A DNA stretch of 64,000 nucleotides from positions 372,001-436,000 of the forward strand of contig NZ_CP071518.1 in NCBI RefSeq assembly GCF_016613535.2, given 5' to 3'. Made by a program: the position numbers and the translations under genes. The notes beneath the pieces are model-generated. The model was not told the origin of the DNA and did not search any database. It was given only the letters and a program-made list of their open reading frames with translations. Origin of the DNA: Lysobacter solisilvae. GTDB taxonomy: Bacteria > Pseudomonadota > Gammaproteobacteria > Xanthomonadales > Xanthomonadaceae. Numbering within the stretch: position 1 is the stretch's first letter; each line of letters opens with the position of its first letter. This document shows, piece after piece, positions 35,428-42,764 of this stretch.

Positions 35428-36414
35428 TCAGGCGATGTTGAATTCATCGGCGAAGCGGCTCGGCATGTCGCCCAGCACCGTCTGCAGATAGGCATGCGGC
35501 TTGATTGCGTCGAGCCAGGCGAAATAACGCGCTTCCGACACGTGCCTGCGCGCAGCAGCCAGCACCGCCTCACGACGCTCCGGGGACAACAAGGGCAGCG
35601 GCGACGGCGTGGGGTTGTGGACGCCGGAGAAGTCGCCCTTCAACACGTGCGCGCCGTGCCACACGACGTTTGTCCACGGGTCGTCCTCAAGGACGGCCAG
35701 CTCGACGACGCGCCCCGCGAGCAACGGATGGGCCGCCAGCAGCCAGCTATGGAGTTGCGTGATCCAGAGCGGGCAATCGATTGCGAATACCGAGTCGAGC
35801 CAGCCGTCGAGCTCGTCTTCGCCGAGGTACTTGGCGCAGAAGAACATGCCCGCCGAGAAATCCCCGCAGGCCACGGTCCACTCGAACGCGGCGCGCCGCC
35901 CGTCGGCGAACGGGTCCTCGGGCGCCGTGACCGCCAGCCGATCTCCGGTCCAGCGGGACGGATCCATCAGGCAGCGGCCCAGCGTCTGTCTCGCGTCATC
36001 GGCGAAACCACCGTATGGCTCATCGATTCCACGCGGGTGCACTGCGATGAATGCAGCCACGAGGTGCTGGTACAGACTGTCGAACGACCGCTCTGCGTGG
36101 CGGGGGACAAGCTGTCCCAACAAGTAGCGATACCAGACGGTCCACTCGTCCAGGGGGCCGAAACTGGAGTTTCCGGACGCAATCTCCTCGAGCGGCTCGC
36201 GCAGCTCTTCAAGGGAAAGCTCCTCGAGGTTGCCGAGGAGAAGAGGGAACATGCGCCGCTCATCGCCCATGAACCACGCTTCGCCCATCGGTTCTGCAGG
36301 ACGACGCAGGTGTTCGCGCATGCGCTGGATGCAGCCGGCATGGAGTCCGTTGCCTGGACGCCAGACAAAGCGGGGTGGAATCTCGGGCTTTCGATATTTG
36401 CGCGGTGGGGACAT
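35428..36414 (-). CDS. Hypothetical cytoplasmic protein, 328 aa
   Basis: The product begins with a basic stretch, MSPPRKYRKPEIPPRF, and has no signal peptide or membrane segment. It is rich in Trp and acidic residues and mostly helical, with stretches such as FPLLLGNLEELSLEELREPL and YLGEDELDGWLDSVFAIDC. I do not recognise a family; the style resembles immunity or SMI1/DUF-type proteins often found near polymorphic toxins, but no toxin is adjacent. It is bracketed by R1 pairs. Confidence 0.7.
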   Translation of the reverse strand: MSPPRKYRKPEIPPRFVWRPGNGLHAGCIQRMREHLRRPAEPMGEAWFMGDERRMFPLLLGNLEELSLEELREPLEEIASGNSSFGPLDEWTVWYRYLLGQLVPRHAERSFDSLYQHLVAAFIAVHPRGIDEPYGGFADDARQTLGRCLMDPSRWTGDRLAVTAPEDPFADGRRAAFEWTVACGDFSAGMFFCAKYLGEDELDGWLDSVFAIDCPLWITQLHSWLLAAHPLLAGRVVELAVLEDDPWTNVVWHGAHVLKGDFSGVHNPTPSPLPLLSPERREAVLAAARRHVSEARYFAWLDAIKPHAYLQTVLGDMPSRFADEFNIA

Positions 36415-36445
36415 CCGGCGATTCTACCGGCCGGGAAATCAGCGA

Positions 36446-36534
36446 CGTAGGCTGGGTTGGCCTCACCAACCCAGCGCTTCGCGGCGATCAGGTTGGGCGC
36501 GAGGCTGGGTTGATGGAGCCAACCCAGCCTACGT
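36446..36534. repeat. R1 REP-like pair
   Basis: Facing TAGGCTGGGTTGGCC and GATGGAGCCAACCCAGCCTA units. Followed within ten bases by an R2 copy. Confidence 0.92.
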
Positions 36535-36540
36535 CACTGA

Positions 36541-36733
36541 GTAAGGCTCTAGTCGGATTCGCGGCGATCGTCGGCCCCCATCCCAACCTTCCCCCGCAAA
36601 GCGGGGGAAGGAGCTGATTCGCGCGGGGGAATTAATTACCTTCGTCCCCTTTGTTGCTGGCCTCACCAACCCAGAGCCTCGCGGCGATCAGGTTGGACGC
36701 GAGGCTGGGTTGAAGGAGCCAACCCAGCCTACG
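36541..36733. repeat. R2 copy followed by a partial R1 pair
   Basis: The R2 copy spans about 36541-36640. A TTACCTTCGTCCCCTTTGTT stretch resembling part of family R3 comes next, and then the right part of an R1 pair (about 36660-36733) that has lost its first arm. The mosaic shows the families inserting next to each other. Confidence 0.85.
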
Positions 36734-36750
36734 TCTGCATAAGTCCACTC

Positions 36751-37647
36751 TCACTCCATGCCTTGCCCCTCGCTCCCGAGCATTCGCGTCATGTCCTCAT
36801 CCTTCTCCCGCCACAGACCATTCATCCATTGCTGGAAGCGCGCGCGGAATGCGCGGTCGTTCTGGTAGTCGCCCTGCAGCAGCTCGTCGGGGATCGGTCG
36901 CTGGCGCACGTGCACGCGGACTTCGGGGATGCGGTCGGCGAGCAGGTCGGTCATCGAGGGCCTGCCGCCGGGGTAGGCGATGGCCACGTCCAGCACCGCG
37001 TGCAGGCCCTCGCCCATCGCGTCCAGCACAAACGCCGCGCCGCCGGACTTGGGCTTGAGCAGGTGCTGGTACGGCGAGCGCTGGTTCGCGTGCTTGGCAG
37101 GGGTGAAGCGGGTGCCTTCCACGAAGTTCATGATCGCGACCGGGATCGCGCGGAATTTTTCGCACGCGCGGCGGGTGGCTTCGACGTCGCGACGGGCCAG
37201 CTCCGGGCGGCGCGCGATCTGCTTGGGCGTGTAGCGGCCCATGAACGGGAAATCCAGGGCCCACCACGCCAGCCCCAGCAGCGGCACCCAGAACAGCTGC
37301 CGCTTCAGGAAGAAGCGCAGCAGCGGGATGCGCCGGTTGAACACCTTCTGCAACACCAGGATGTCCACCCAGCTCTGGTGGTTGGCCAGCACCAGGTAGT
37401 GGCCGTCGGCTTGCAGCGCGGCATCCTCCTGCACGCTGACGCGGGTGCGGGTGAAGCGGTCCATCATCGCGCTGTTCACCCCGATCCAGCTTTCGGCCAG
37501 GCCGGTGAGCAGGCCGTTGCTGGCCAGCCGCAGCCGGTCGGACGGCACCAGCGCCTTCACCAGCGCCACCACCAGCAGCGGCACCACGTGCAGCACGGTG
37601 TTGGCCGCGATCAGCAGGCAGATCAGTAGCAGGCGCAATGGGAGCAT
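36751..37647 (-). CDS. PlsC-type acyltransferase
   Basis: The 298-residue protein has an N-terminal membrane segment (LPLRLLLICLLIAANTVLHV) and a PlsC acyltransferase domain. The catalytic motif is VLANHQSWVDILVL (H-x4-D), followed by the binding motifs FFLKRQLFWVPLLG, FVEGTRFTPAK (EGTR) and AFVLDAMGEGLHAVLDV. It resembles YihG-type inner-membrane acyltransferases that transfer acyl chains to lysophosphatidic acid-type acceptors. The ATG at 37647 matches the first hydrophobic segment. It is a single gene; 235 bases upstream show nothing else. Confidence 0.92.
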   Translation of the reverse strand: MLPLRLLLICLLIAANTVLHVVPLLVVALVKALVPSDRLRLASNGLLTGLAESWIGVNSAMMDRFTRTRVSVQEDAALQADGHYLVLANHQSWVDILVLQKVFNRRIPLLRFFLKRQLFWVPLLGLAWWALDFPFMGRYTPKQIARRPELARRDVEATRRACEKFRAIPVAIMNFVEGTRFTPAKHANQRSPYQHLLKPKSGGAAFVLDAMGEGLHAVLDVAIAYPGGRPSMTDLLADRIPEVRVHVRQRPIPDELLQGDYQNDRAFRARFQQWMNGLWREKDEDMTRMLGSEGQGME

Positions 37648-37882
37648 GGGAGGCAGGAAGCACGGTGCCCGGGCAAGGGGGGCCAATGTTCCGGGGAAAT
37701 CCGGGCTACGTCACCCCTGGCCGTTGTGCGCGTTGACCGGGCCCGGCACGGCCATGCCGACGATCCCGGACAGGAGCATGGGCGCGAACGTGCCTGGACG
37801 GAGGGCTGCGGCCGCTAGACCAGACCACGAAGCCGCTTTTCGGAGCTGTCCCGGAAAACGGTCTCTGACCCCGACGGCCACA

Positions 37883-38770
37883 TCAACCACGCCCCGCGGG
37901 CGTCACCCTGCCCCGCGCGATCGCCTGCACATCGGTCACCGCCTGGATGCGCGTGGAGGCCAGTTCCTCGGCCAGGTAGCGGGCATTCGCGCCACCGAGC
38001 CAGACAGGCACGGCGGGCGCCAGCACGCGGTCAAGCTGGCGTAGTTCCGCCAGCGCCGGACGGGCCTGCTCCGGATCCATGGAACTCAGTGCGACGCCGG
38101 CCGCGTCGAGCTTGTCCGCCACGCGCGCGATCTCGTCGGCCGGGAGCTCGGTCCCCAGGTAGAGCACCGGCATGCCGGCGTCCTGCGCCTGCAGGGCCGC
38201 GGCGATCAGGCCGAGTTCGTGGCGTTCGCCGGGAAGAGTTGCGAAGAGCACCCGGGGCCGCTGTTCGCGCGGGGGAGGGCTGAGCACCGCGAGCAGGCGC
38301 ATACGCAGCAGGCTGCTGACCAGTCGCTCCTGCGCGACCGCGAGCCGACCGTCGGCCCAGCGCAGCCCCACCTCCCGCAGCAGCGGCATGACGACCCGCG
38401 TCAGCAACACCGTCATCGGCAGCGTGGCGATCGCCACCGACAGGTCGCGGTCGAACACGTCGACGCGGTAGTCGGCGATCGCATCGAGCATGCGCGAGGG
38501 GAGCGTCTCCACGCCGCCATAGGCCGCCTGCCGGCCGTCGTCCAGCAGACGGTCAAGCGCCTCGTCGTCCAGCGCGGCGAGATCGCGGATCGGATGGCCG
38601 CGGTCGGTGAGGCGGTGCAGGCGCGAGAGCCGCTCGATCGTCGCCGGGTCGTACAGGCGCCGCCCCTGGGCATCCCGCACGGGGCGGATCGCGCCATGCC
38701 GGCGCTCCCACGCGCGCAGGGTCTCGGTGCTCAGTCCCGCGAGTTCGGCGGCGGCCTTGATCGGGTACAT
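37883..38770 (-). CDS. MerR-family regulator with cobalamin-binding domain (CarH/LitR-like)
   Basis: The 295-residue product has an N-terminal MerR DNA-binding domain ([21 protein letters not shown], then [12 protein letters not shown]), a helical linker and a C-terminal B12-binding Rossmann domain. The base-off motif ExHxxG is present as ERHELG (Glu182, His184, Gly187), followed by [12 protein letters not shown] and [10 protein letters not shown]. The light-sensing Wx9EH segment of CarH is altered: Trp138 and Glu148 remain, but the positions of CarH His132 and His142 are Ala139 and Arg149. It probably binds cobalamin without the standard photochemistry. TGTACA repeats lie just upstream, and it is divergent from the fasciclin gene it likely controls. 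Confidence 0.9.
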   Translation of the reverse strand: MYPIKAAAELAGLSTETLRAWERRHGAIRPVRDAQGRRLYDPATIERLSRLHRLTDRGHPIRDLAALDDEALDRLLDDGRQAAYGGVETLPSRMLDAIADYRVDVFDRDLSVAIATLPMTVLLTRVVMPLLREVGLRWADGRLAVAQERLVSSLLRMRLLAVLSPPPREQRPRVLFATLPGERHELGLIAAALQAQDAGMPVLYLGTELPADEIARVADKLDAAGVALSSMDPEQARPALAELRQLDRVLAPAVPVWLGGANARYLAEELASTRIQAVTDVQAIARGRVTPAGRG

Positions 38771-38779
38771 GGGACGCAA

Positions 38780-38811
38780 TGTACAGGGTCTGTACAACGC
38801 CAGCTTGTACA
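38780..38811. promoter_or_regulatory. Three TGTACA repeats, probable MerR/CarH-type operator
   Basis: Perfect TGTACA palindromes occur at 38780, 38791 and 38806, the first two exactly 11 bases apart, one helical turn. A near match (GGTACA) overlaps the regulator's own start at 38764. CarA/CarH/LitR proteins bind tandem TGTACA-type repeats spaced by about 11 bases, so this is a good candidate for an operator controlling both divergent genes. Confidence 0.8.
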
Positions 38812-38873
38812 GCTGTCTAACGGCCGCAGGGAGAGACTTCGCCCCGTTCCAACATCTTTCCTGGAGAACCGCC

Positions 38874-39422
38874 GTGTCCTTACCGCTCCCACCCATCCGC
38901 CTTCCCGTCCTGGCCGCGGCCCTCGCCCTGGCCTTCGCAACCCCGGCTGTCCTGGCCGCCCCCGCCGGCGGCAACGGCGGCGCCACCCACGGCGCAGCGG
39001 CGCAGTCACGCGCCGACATTGTTGACACCGCCGTGGGCGCCGGGCAGTTCAAGACCCTCGCCGCCGCGCTCAAGGCGGCCGGCCTGGTCGACACGCTCAA
39101 GGGCGCCGGCCCCTTCACGGTGTTCGCGCCGACCGATGCGGCCTTCGCCGCGCTGCCCAAGGGCACCGTCGAAAACCTGCTGAAGCCGGAAAACCGCAAG
39201 CAGCTGATCGCGATCCTCACCTATCACGTGGTGCCCGGCCGCGTGAGCGCGACCCAGGTCGCGAAGATGGATACCGCCACGACCGTCCAGGGCGGCAAGG
39301 TCGCGATCGCGGCGTCCGGCGACGCGGTCACCATCAACGGCGCCCGCGTGGTCAGTGCCGACGTGGCCGCCAGCAACGGCGTGATCCACGTCATCGACAA
39401 GGTGCTGATGCCGCAAGGCTGA
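38874..39422 (+). CDS. Secreted fasciclin-domain protein
   Basis: I chose the GTG at 38874, which has GGAG nine bases upstream and begins a signal peptide ([22 protein letters not shown]). The 182-residue product contains one FAS1 domain: [40 protein letters not shown] (H1 motif), [12 protein letters not shown] and [14 protein letters not shown] (H2 motif). FAS1 domains mediate adhesion or ligand binding outside the cell. It is followed by a DUF378 gene and preceded by the TGTACA operator, so it is probably under control of the cobalamin-binding regulator. Confidence 0.92.
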   Translation: MSLPLPPIRLPVLAAALALAFATPAVLAAPAGGNGGATHGAAAQSRADIVDTAVGAGQFKTLAAALKAAGLVDTLKGAGPFTVFAPTDAAFAALPKGTVENLLKPENRKQLIAILTYHVVPGRVSATQVAKMDTATTVQGGKVAIAASGDAVTINGARVVSADVAASNGVIHVIDKVLMPQG

Positions 39423-39454
39423 GCAGCCCCGGCCCACACATACGGAGACATGAA

Positions 39455-39676
39455 ATGAAAAGCCTGAATCTCGTGACGCTGGTATTGCTTATCGTGGGCG
39501 GCCTGAACTGGGGGCTCGTCGGCGCGTTCCAGTTCGATCTGGTCGCCACGTTGTTTGGCGGCCAGGACGCGATGCTCGCCCGCGTCGTGTATGCCCTCGT
39601 GGGCCTGTCGGCGTTGTGGCAGATCATCGCCTTGGCGCGCTTCGCGCCGCATGCGGCTGAAGTACGTCGCGCCTAG
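39455..39676 (+). CDS. DUF378 small membrane protein
   Basis: The 73-residue product has two membrane helices and the DUF378 signature VGGLNWGLVGAFQFDLVATL, then ARVVYALVGLSALWQI. A GGAGACATGA site precedes the ATG. It lies 32 bases after the fasciclin gene and so is probably in the same operon. The function of DUF378 is unknown; in other bacteria it occurs with stress and photoprotection genes. Confidence 0.9.
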   Translation: MKSLNLVTLVLLIVGGLNWGLVGAFQFDLVATLFGGQDAMLARVVYALVGLSALWQIIALARFAPHAAEVRRA

Positions 39677-39767
39677 CAGGCCCGGGCGCGGAAATGCCGC
39701 CGTCGGCCGGGCGAGTTTCATGCACGGCCGACGGCGCCCCCGACCGGAGCCCGCACGCCCCTGCACC

Positions 39768-40064
39768 CGGAGCCCTGGAGCTCCAATGTGTCACCCCGGC
39801 GAGGGTCCGGCGGAGCCCCCGGCGCCTTCGCGCGTCGGTCGGAGCTCCCCGCGAGGAAGTCGGCGGGGTTCGGTCGCAGGTGGAGGGCTGCTCGCGGACT
39901 CCGCGAGGGCTCCTCGCACGGCAGTCGCCGGGGTTCGCGAGGACGGCCGGTGGGGTTCGCGAGGGCGCGCACGCTCCCAGCGAGGAGCCCGGGACGGGTG
40001 CGCGCACCCGCGGGAGCGCCGCGCGAGGCAGTCTGGGGTGACACATTGGAGCTCCAGGGCTCCG
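39768..40064. other. 297-bp segment bounded by 30-bp perfect inverted repeats
   Basis: The left arm (39768-39797) begins CGGAGCCCTGGAGCTCC and the right arm (40035-40064) is its exact reverse complement, ending GGGCTCCG. Each arm holds the perfect palindrome TGGAGCTCCA. The 237 bases between are very GC-rich, hold three GGGGTTCG boxes and have open frames in several phases that do not look like protein. It could be a MITE, an invertible segment or a DNA element that makes a long RNA stem. It fills most of the gap 39677-40283. Confidence 0.85.
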
Positions 40065-40283
40065 CGCGAGGAGTCCTGCCCGCTCGACCGGGGTCCCGGA
40101 AGGGGTCCGCGCGAACCCGCCGCCCTCCCCTCCGGCCCGCGCTAGCTAAACGAATTCTTAACGCTTCTGGCCGGTGCCGGCCGGCGGCTGCGTGACTGTG
40201 GGCGATGGCGGAATCGTTCCGCATCGCAGCGCGACCAAGACGGTCGCGTCCAGGAGCTCCACACTTTCACAAGGACAAGGAAG

Positions 40284-40760
40284 ATGAAGCAGAACTACGC
40301 GCAGGTGCATTTCAGCGACGAGCAGTGGACGCAGGTGGACCAGGCGATCGACGCCCTCGTCGTCGCCCTCAACCCGATGCTGGTCGCGCTGTCGACCCAG
40401 CAGCGGTCGCGGGCGGTGAAGATGGGCGATGGCTCGCAGGCCTTCTGCCGCAAGGCAGTGGAAGTGATCCAGGAATCCCCGCAGCTGATCCCCGGCAACT
40501 TCGACACCGCCGAACTGGTCCGCGACCTGAAGACCCACGACATCCTCAACCAGCGCCTGGTCCGCGTGACCAGGCTGCAGGAGAAGATGGCCAACACCGA
40601 AATGGCCCTGGGCAGCGACGTCATGGTGGCCGCGCTGGAGGGCTACCACTACCTCAAGCTGGCCGGCAAGCACGAGGGCCTGGATGCGCTGCGCAAGCTG
40701 CTGGGCAAGCGCTTCGAGGCGAATGGGCGCGAGGCGGAGGCGCCGCAGTCCAAGGCGTGA
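40284..40760 (+). CDS. Conserved-style hypothetical protein, 158 aa; 3' end multiply duplicated
   Basis: The ATG has an AAGGACAAGGAAG ribosome site. The soluble product is helical (FSDEQWTQVDQAIDALVVAL, KAVEVIQESPQLIPGNFDTA) and ends in a charged tail. I do not recognise the family. The last 270 bases plus the terminator recur at 42169, and shorter pieces at 46486 and 47738, so this is the parent or one member of a duplicated set. The 5' part is found only here. The upstream 30-bp inverted-repeat segment may influence it. Confidence 0.75.
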   Translation: MKQNYAQVHFSDEQWTQVDQAIDALVVALNPMLVALSTQQRSRAVKMGDGSQAFCRKAVEVIQESPQLIPGNFDTAELVRDLKTHDILNQRLVRVTRLQEKMANTEMALGSDVMVAALEGYHYLKLAGKHEGLDALRKLLGKRFEANGREAEAPQSKA

Positions 40761-40785
40761 TGCGAAGGCGGTGAGGTGAAAAGGA

Positions 40786-40815
40786 AAGGCCCCGCTTCGG
40801 CGGGGCCTTTTTTGC
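40786..40815 (+). terminator. Rho-independent terminator, copy A
   Basis: GGCCCCGC TTC GGCGGGGCC stem followed by TTTTTT, 27 bases after the stop of the 158-aa gene. Copies of the same terminator lie at 42472, 46562 and 47824. Confidence 0.92.
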
Positions 40816-40894
40816 GTTGGGTGCCGGGGAGGGCGAAGCTGCCCCCGTTTCCCAGACACGTTTCTGTGTCGGTCAGGCTATGAGTGACCGAAGA

Positions 40895-40985
40895 AGGAGG
40901 GGACGGAGGGGCTATTTGATTGCCTCCTTCCCCTTTAGGCGACCTCGTTAGAACGGTCTCTGACCCCGTTTTTCGAGGCCCGCGA
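40895..40985. repeat. R3 repeat (GGACGGAGG hairpin plus TCTCTGACCCC)
   Basis: GGGGACGGAGGGGCTATTTG, then GCCTCCTTCCCCTTTAGG, form an imperfect hairpin. GACCTCGTTAGAACGGTCTC and TGACCCCGTTTTTC follow. The pair of motifs is the hallmark of R3 and recurs to about 55.9 kb. Confidence 0.85.
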
Positions 40986-41069
40986 GCCCGCGGCTCACTC
41001 TGAGGATCGAGCGGGAACTGGCTAACGAAAATATAACCTAACGTTATGGAAAACAGGGTAAGGGCATAG

Positions 41070-41098
41070 GTGACAAAATGGCACCGGCCGTGTATGAT
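41070..41098 (+). promoter_or_regulatory. Sigma-70-like promoter of the toxin-antitoxin unit
   Basis: A GTGACA -35 (41070-41075) and a TATGAT -10 (41093-41098) are separated by 17 bases, each one base off consensus. It is the most canonical promoter seen in the window. AT-rich DNA at 41020-41060 with inverted TAACGTTA-type sequence precedes it and could bind the antitoxin. Confidence 0.7.
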
Positions 41099-41129
41099 CG
41101 CCTCAGTCCACCAAAAAGGAGAGCGCCCC

Positions 41130-41138
41130 ATGAGATAG
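41130..41138 (+). other. ATG-AGA-TAG minigene with strong ribosome site in the TA leader
   Basis: AAGGAG lies eight bases before ATGAGATAG, so ribosomes should initiate, add Arg at the AGA codon, rare in this GC-rich genome, and stop. The mRNA then has a GCTTGG/CCAAGC hairpin (41158-41177) before the antitoxin start. It may be a leader minigene that affects expression, or a remnant of a decayed gene start. Confidence 0.45.
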
Positions 41139-41206
41139 CCACCCGACAACTCAACATCGCTTGGTCATAGAGCCAAGCCAACTACTTAAGTAATGAGGAG
41201 CAGTAC

Positions 41207-41536
41207 ATGCACGCGAACAGTACCGACCGGGGGCGCATTACAGCCCGCGTAACGGCCTACGCGCAGCAGTTGATTGAACAGGCAGCACAAATGACGGCCA
41301 CGACGACAAACCAGTTCGTCGCCCAGGCTGCGCTGAGAGAAGCCGAGCGGGTCATCGAAGAGCATTCGACCATCCACCTGAGCATCAGGGACGCACAACG
41401 CTTCCTTGATGCCATCGACAATCCACAGCCCATCCCAGACCGTCTTGCTGCCTCCCTAAGAAACCATCTGGAGGCAAGACAACATGACACTGGAAGTAGA
41501 CCTAGTTCCATTCGCTGGAACCCCAAGCCGCGCTGA
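41207..41536 (+). CDS. DUF1778/TacA-like antitoxin
   Basis: The 109-residue product has an N-terminal ribbon-helix-helix DNA-binding domain (GRITARVTAYAQQLIEQAAQ, then TTTNQFVAQAALREAERVIE) and a C-terminal toxin-binding tail with the usual HLSIRDAQRFLDAI motif of the DUF1778 family. It should neutralise the acetyltransferase toxin encoded next and repress their joint promoter. The ATG has GAGGAG upstream. Its end overlaps the toxin gene by 53 bases in another frame. Codon use is less GC-biased than in the surroundings, a sign of transfer. Confidence 0.92.
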   Translation: MHANSTDRGRITARVTAYAQQLIEQAAQMTATTTNQFVAQAALREAERVIEEHSTIHLSIRDAQRFLDAIDNPQPIPDRLAASLRNHLEARQHDTGSRPSSIRWNPKPR

Positions 41537-42026
41537 TTTCGATTGCGGCAATGCATCACTGAACGACTGGCTTCGCTCGCACGCAAGCCAGCATGAAAAA
41601 AGCGGCATGAGCCGCACCACGCTCGCCGTTCCGAAGAAGGGTACCCTCGCCACTTGGCACGCGGCAGGCTTCGAGGATGTGGACGACACCACAATCCTGG
41701 GCTTCTTCAGCCTCTCGGCTGCGCAGATTCCACTGGACCAACTGCCCCAGGGCAAACATCCCAAAAGCGTCCCCGCCATTCGCATGGGGCGCCTGGCAGT
41801 ACACCGCCTTGCCCAAGGAAGGGGCTTTGGCGAGTTGCTGCTGATGGAGGCCATTGCTCGCGCCGCGGAAACCAGCGCAGCCATTGGTGTCGGCGGACTC
41901 TTCGTCGATGCCAAAGACGAAAAGGCGGCCGCCTTCTACGCCAAATACGGGTTCCAGCCCAGCCTGGATGACCCACTCAAACTCTGGTTGTCACTGAAGA
42001 ACCTCCTTCAGTATTCCAGCGGATAG
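41484..42026 (+). CDS. GNAT-family TacT-like toxin
   Basis: The 180-residue acetyltransferase shows the TacT pattern: FDCGNASLNDWLRSHASQ at the N-terminus, TILGFFSLSAAQI, then RMGRLAVHRLAQGRGFGELL (the acetyl-CoA-binding loop, R-L-A-Q-G-R-G) and GLFVDAKDEKAAAFYAKYGF. TacT-type toxins acetylate aminoacyl-tRNA and stop translation. It is slightly longer at the front third than some members (insert around KKGTLATWHAAGFEDVDD). It is coupled to the antitoxin by overlap and lies between two near-identical 330-base repeats. Confidence 0.92.
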   Translation: MTLEVDLVPFAGTPSRADFDCGNASLNDWLRSHASQHEKSGMSRTTLAVPKKGTLATWHAAGFEDVDDTTILGFFSLSAAQIPLDQLPQGKHPKSVPAIRMGRLAVHRLAQGRGFGELLLMEAIARAAETSAAIGVGGLFVDAKDEKAAAFYAKYGFQPSLDDPLKLWLSLKNLLQYSSG

Positions 42027-42168
42027 AACCGCTGCTTCCGAGCCTACGCGCCACGGGCCACCGCTGGCGCGCTGCAACGGGTGTTGTGGCTCCTCGCAAC
42101 GCCACCTCGTGTCCGCTACTCGCGGGCGCGACGTTGCGCGACGGCGGTGAGGGCCCTGCCGCGTAGGC

Positions 42169-42446
42169 AATTGATCCCGGGCAACTTCGACACCGCCGAA
42201 CTGGTCCGCGACCTGAAGACCCACGACATCCTCAACCAGCGCCTGGTCCGCGTGACCAGGCTGCAGGAGAAGATGGCCAATACCGAAATGGCCCTGGGCA
42301 GCGACGTCATGGTGGCCGCGCTCGAGGGGTACCACTACCTCAAGCTGGCCGGCAAGCACGAGGGCCTGGATGCGCTGCGCAAGCTGCTGGGCAAGCGCTT
42401 CGAGGCAAATGGGCGCGAGGTGGAGGCGCCGCAGTCCAAGGCGTGA
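42169..42446 (+). pseudogene. Truncated duplicate of the 158-aa gene (copy B)
   Basis: From TTGATCCCGGGCAACTTCG onward the DNA matches 40492-40760 with only about ten differences. It gives the C-terminal 90 residues (LIPGNFDTAELVRDLKTHD to EAPQSKA). The first 68 codons are missing and are replaced by unrelated sequence, so it is a fragment. It continues into its own copy of the terminator. Confidence 0.9.
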
Positions 42447-42471
42447 TGCGGGTGCGGTGAGGTGAAAAGGA

Positions 42472-42497
42472 AAGGCCCCGCTTCGGCGGGGCCTTTC
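42472..42497 (+). terminator. Rho-independent terminator, copy B
   Basis: GGCCCCGC TTC GGCGGGGCC stem followed by TTTCTGCTTT. It is part of the repeated 330-base block. From here to 42764 there is nothing else I can name. Confidence 0.85.
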
Positions 42498-42764
42498 TGC
42501 TTTGGGAGTCCTGCAGCGGGCGCGCTCACCGCTGCGAGCGCCTTGGGTGCGGTGACGGCAGTCAACCCGCGGTGTCATCGATGATGCGTCTCATCGTTGC
42601 TTCAACTTCGCGAGCCGGCGTGGCGATGGCCGAAACGACGGAAACCAGGGGTGGCAGGTCCGCTGCACCGACCTGCGCCGTGACCGTTGATCCAGGTCAA
42701 ACTGCCGCAGGGGAACGCGTGTGATGCTGGCACCCTCGGATCGCAGAATGACTGAGGACGCCCG

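Noticed and set aside
39718..40224. Open frames of 115-168 codons on both strands in the inverted-repeat segment
   Set aside because: Pro/Arg/Gly-rich translations in several phases at once, with no ribosome site; typical of very GC-rich non-coding DNA.
40786..40815. tRNA-like GC-rich stem
   Set aside because: A simple terminator hairpin with a T run; no cloverleaf, anticodon arm or CCA end. No tRNA or rRNA was found anywhere in the window.
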